DNA from: Mariprofundaceae bacterium
GTDB taxonomy: Bacteria; Pseudomonadota; Zetaproteobacteria; Mariprofundales; Mariprofundaceae
Assembly: GCA_015488125.1 (NCBI GenBank)
Contig: WFOJ01000191.1
Location: 1 to 9,000, forward strand
Length of the DNA stretch: 9,000 nucleotides
Direction: 5' to 3'
In this document: positions 7,109 through 9,000 of the stretch, piece after piece
How positions within the stretch are numbered: the first letter of the stretch is position 1
How the letters are laid out: each line of letters begins with the position of its first letter
Program-made: the position numbers and the translations under genes
The notes under the pieces: model-generated
What the model saw: only the letters and a program-made list of their open reading frames with translations
The model's database searches: none
Told to the model about the DNA's origin: nothing

Positions 7109-7896
7109 GATGACCTGGCCAACACAGCAGAACGTAATTTCCGGCGCAAATGCTCCACCAGTTGCTGACGGTTCAGGGTCTTGCTCAGTCCTTGCTGGTC
7201 GGCAACATGAATATCCGCCCGTTCCTCGGAAACAATCACCACAATTGCATCGCTTTCTTCCGTTAGACCAACGGCTGCACGATGGCGGGTACCAAAATCT
7301 CCGGGCAGGCTACTGGCCTGAGCCAGCGGTAATAATACACGGGCGGCCACAATGCGCCCGCCATCGTCGCCCTGGCGAATCACCACAGCGCCGTCATGCA
7401 ACGGTGCTTTGGGGCAAAACAAGGCCAGCGCCACATCAGGCAATAATGGCGCATCCATTTTGACAGCGGGATCAATCAAATGATTTAAGCCAATTTCCCG
7501 TTCAATCACAAACAAGGCTCCCCAGCCACGATGGGTCAGGGCAACGGCGCTGTCGGCGAGACCTTCGATCATCCGTTCCATGGCGGAGTTATTGCCCAGC
7601 ATTAAGGGATTGATCGCCACTTTCATCAGCCCCCGCCGGATTTCATGCTGAAATAACACCACAATAATGACCACGAAAAAGGAAAAGAATTGCGAAAACA
7701 GCCATTCCAGTGTCAACAAACCGCTGTAACGGGCAAATTCATAGATAGCCATCAGCACGGCAATCCCCACCAGCATCTGCTGTGCTCGCGTGCCACGCAC
7801 CAGGTGCAGGGCAAAATAAATCACCAGCGCGACCAGTAGAATATCAATCAGGTCGATAAGGTGAAAATGCAGCTGGGAGAGTTCTCCGTCAAACAT
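7105..7896 (-). CDS. cdaA: Diadenylate cyclase CdaA (DacA), c-di-AMP synthase
   Basis: CdaA condenses two ATP into cyclic di-AMP, a second messenger best known for potassium, osmotic and cell-wall control. The 263-residue protein has the CdaA layout. Three N-terminal membrane helices lie at ~13-31, ~38-56 and ~66-82, followed by the conserved RRGL-type juxtamembrane helix and a DisA_N/DAC catalytic domain (~108-230). Both catalytic motifs are intact: DGA in LHDGAVVI (168-170) and RHR in FGTRHRAAVGLTEESDA (204-206), plus the VIVSEE strand. FQHEIRR replaces the commoner FQPELRR. The ATG overlaps the folP stop as TGATG with only a weak Shine-Dalgarno, so reinitiation is likely. Downstream ybbR and glmM complete the cdaA-cdaR-glmM module. 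No c-di-AMP phosphodiesterase lies in this window. DisA and CdaS are excluded by the three-helix N-terminus. Confidence 0.96.
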   Translation of the reverse strand: MFDGELSQLHFHLIDLIDILLVALVIYFALHLVRGTRAQQMLVGIAVLMAIYEFARYSGLLTLEWLFSQFFSFFVVIIVVLFQHEIRRGLMKVAINPLMLGNNSAMERMIEGLADSAVALTHRGWGALFVIEREIGLNHLIDPAVKMDAPLLPDVALALFCPKAPLHDGAVVIRQGDDGGRIVAARVLLPLAQASSLPGDFGTRHRAAVGLTEESDAIVVIVSEERADIHVADQQGLSKTLNRQQLVEHLRRKLRSAVLARSS

Positions 7897-8723
7897 CAGT
7901 GGCAGTAGTCCGCCAGTGCCGAGGCCACGCGAATGACCTGCTGTTGATTTGCCACATCATGGACGCGTAGAATATCAGCGCCAAGAAAGCAGCCAACAGC
8001 GACGGCCGCAGCCGTTCCCCATTCACGCTCGTCCACCTCGCGCCGGCATAGTTGGCCGATAAATGATTTGCGAGAAACACCAAGTAATAACGGCAATGAA
8101 AAATAGCGGCGCAACCGATCCACGCCGGCGATCAACTGAAGATTATCCTGCAGGCGTTTGCCAAAGCCGATGCCAGGATCAATGATCAAACGCTGACGTT
8201 GAATGCCCGCCTGCTCACAGGCTTCCAGACGCTGCTCAAAAAAACGGATCACACTGCTGATAACATCGTCATACGATGGTCGCTGTTGCATGGTGGCAGG
8301 CGTGCCCTGCATATGCATCAGGCAAATCGCGGCATCACAGTCAGCAGCCACCATCAGGCTGTCGCTGTCCGCTCGCAGCGCTGACACGTCATTGATCATG
8401 CAGGCACCGGCAGCCACGGCCTGGCGCATGACGTCAGCCTTCATGGTATCCACAGAGACGCGACAACCAGCTTCACACAAACGGCGAATTACCGGAATCA
8501 CACGCCGGATTTCCTCTGCCTGCGGCACAGGTTTGGCGCCCGGACGCGTTGATTCACCTCCTACATCAATCAGTGCTGCACCCGCCTGATGCATGGCAAG
8601 ACCATGCCGTACCGCCGCTTCAGCGGCGACAAAACGGCCACCATCAGAAAAAGAGTCAGGGGTGCAATTGAGCACCCCCATGATGCTTGCAGCTTGTCCG
8701 GCCTGACGATGCCAGTTCGTCAT
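7896..8723 (-). CDS. folP: Dihydropteroate synthase FolP
   Basis: FolP joins 7,8-dihydropterin pyrophosphate to p-aminobenzoate to give dihydropteroate in folate synthesis, and is the target of sulfonamides. The 275-residue TIM-barrel protein shows all the family blocks: IMGVLNCTPDSFSDGG (14-29, loop 1), DVGGESTRPGA (53-63, loop 2), SVDTMKADV (90-98), INDVSA (110-115), MHMQGTP (136-142), DPGIGFGK (182-189), LGVSRKSFIG (214-223) and LRVHDV (252-257). Cys20 stands where Val is usual. The ATG overlaps the ftsH stop as TGATG, and AGGA lies 6 bases upstream. The ftsH-folP pair is conserved across proteobacteria. No resistance-type insertion in the loops is apparent. Confidence 0.98.
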   Translation of the reverse strand: MTNWHRQAGQAASIMGVLNCTPDSFSDGGRFVAAEAAVRHGLAMHQAGAALIDVGGESTRPGAKPVPQAEEIRRVIPVIRRLCEAGCRVSVDTMKADVMRQAVAAGACMINDVSALRADSDSLMVAADCDAAICLMHMQGTPATMQQRPSYDDVISSVIRFFEQRLEACEQAGIQRQRLIIDPGIGFGKRLQDNLQLIAGVDRLRRYFSLPLLLGVSRKSFIGQLCRREVDEREWGTAAAVAVGCFLGADILRVHDVANQQQVIRVASALADYCH

Positions 8724-9000
8724 CAGTGGTCCTGCGGCGCTCCCTTGTGATCAAGAGGAACATCCTCTTCTTCATTCAGCGGCAAGTCGACGTCTGCCTC
8801 GTCCTCATCGTTGTTACCGGCAGTGCTGGTAACAACCGGTTCTTCACGCCGAATGTTTTCCCCGGCCAGTACCTTGCTGATTTCATCGCCCGAAAGCGTT
8901 TCATATTCCAGCAATACTTCTGTCAGTTTGTGAAGCTGATCCAGGTGAGTGGTCAGAATCTCGCGTGCCCGCTGATAACCTTCTTCAACAAAACGACGAA
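8723..9000 (-). CDS. ftsH: ATP-dependent zinc metalloprotease FtsH, C-terminal end only
   Basis: Only the last 92 codons are in the window; the 5' part lies beyond position 9000. The visible segment is the end of the M41 peptidase helical domain: VEEGYQRAREIL, LDQLHKLTEVLLEYETLSGDEI, a run strongly conserved in FtsH. The AAA+ and HEXXH zinc motifs must lie upstream and cannot be checked. The last ~50 residues form a hydrophilic, very acidic tail (for example NNDEDEADVD and NEEEDV). In E. coli, membrane-bound FtsH degrades LpxC, sigma-32 and misassembled membrane proteins. The stop codon overlaps the folP start. Identity rests on this conserved tail region plus the adjacent folP. Confidence 0.9.
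   Translation of the reverse strand, partial: RRFVEEGYQRAREILTTHLDQLHKLTEVLLEYETLSGDEISKVLAGENIRREEPVVTSTAGNNDEDEADVDLPLNEEEDVPLDHKGAPQDH

Overview
The window is a dense, single-direction block of chromosomal housekeeping genes. All ten genes lie on the minus strand, so transcription runs from position 9000 down to 1. Gaps are 0-55 bases, and I saw no insertion sequence, phage gene, tRNA, rRNA, CRISPR array or convincing promoter or terminator. Base composition (slightly over half G+C by eye) and codon use look uniform.

In transcription order the layout is: the 3' end of ftsH (membrane AAA+ protease), folP (dihydropteroate synthase), cdaA (diadenylate cyclase making c-di-AMP), ybbR (membrane-anchored CdaR-like partner), glmM (phosphoglucosamine mutase), asmA (large inner-membrane-anchored AsmA protein), minC, minD, minE (division-site selection), and a 3'-truncated gene with a C-terminal CinA/PncC (NMN deamidase) domain behind about 180 residues that I do not recognise. 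From ftsH to glmM every stop and start overlap, so that stretch should be translationally coupled. The only gaps above 20 bases are glmM-asmA (55 bases) and minC-minD (53 bases); each carries a strong Shine-Dalgarno for the next gene.

The organism is most likely a Gram-negative proteobacterium. MinD and MinE closely resemble the E. coli proteins, AsmA is an outer-membrane-biogenesis family, and ftsH-folP-glmM is the proteobacterial order seen in E. coli. The cdaA-ybbR pair between folP and glmM is the Firmicute-type c-di-AMP module. It is absent from E. coli, but is known from some other proteobacteria such as Geobacter-type deltaproteobacteria. A zetaproteobacterium or another deep proteobacterial lineage would fit, but this is a low-confidence guess.

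Taken together, the locus links peptidoglycan precursor supply (GlmM), a nucleotide second messenger that in Firmicutes is tied to GlmM (CdaA/YbbR), envelope quality control (FtsH, AsmA) and division placement (MinCDE). The least explained part is the N-terminal region of the CinA-like protein. The most biologically interesting part is the c-di-AMP synthesis module in a Gram-negative envelope/division cluster.
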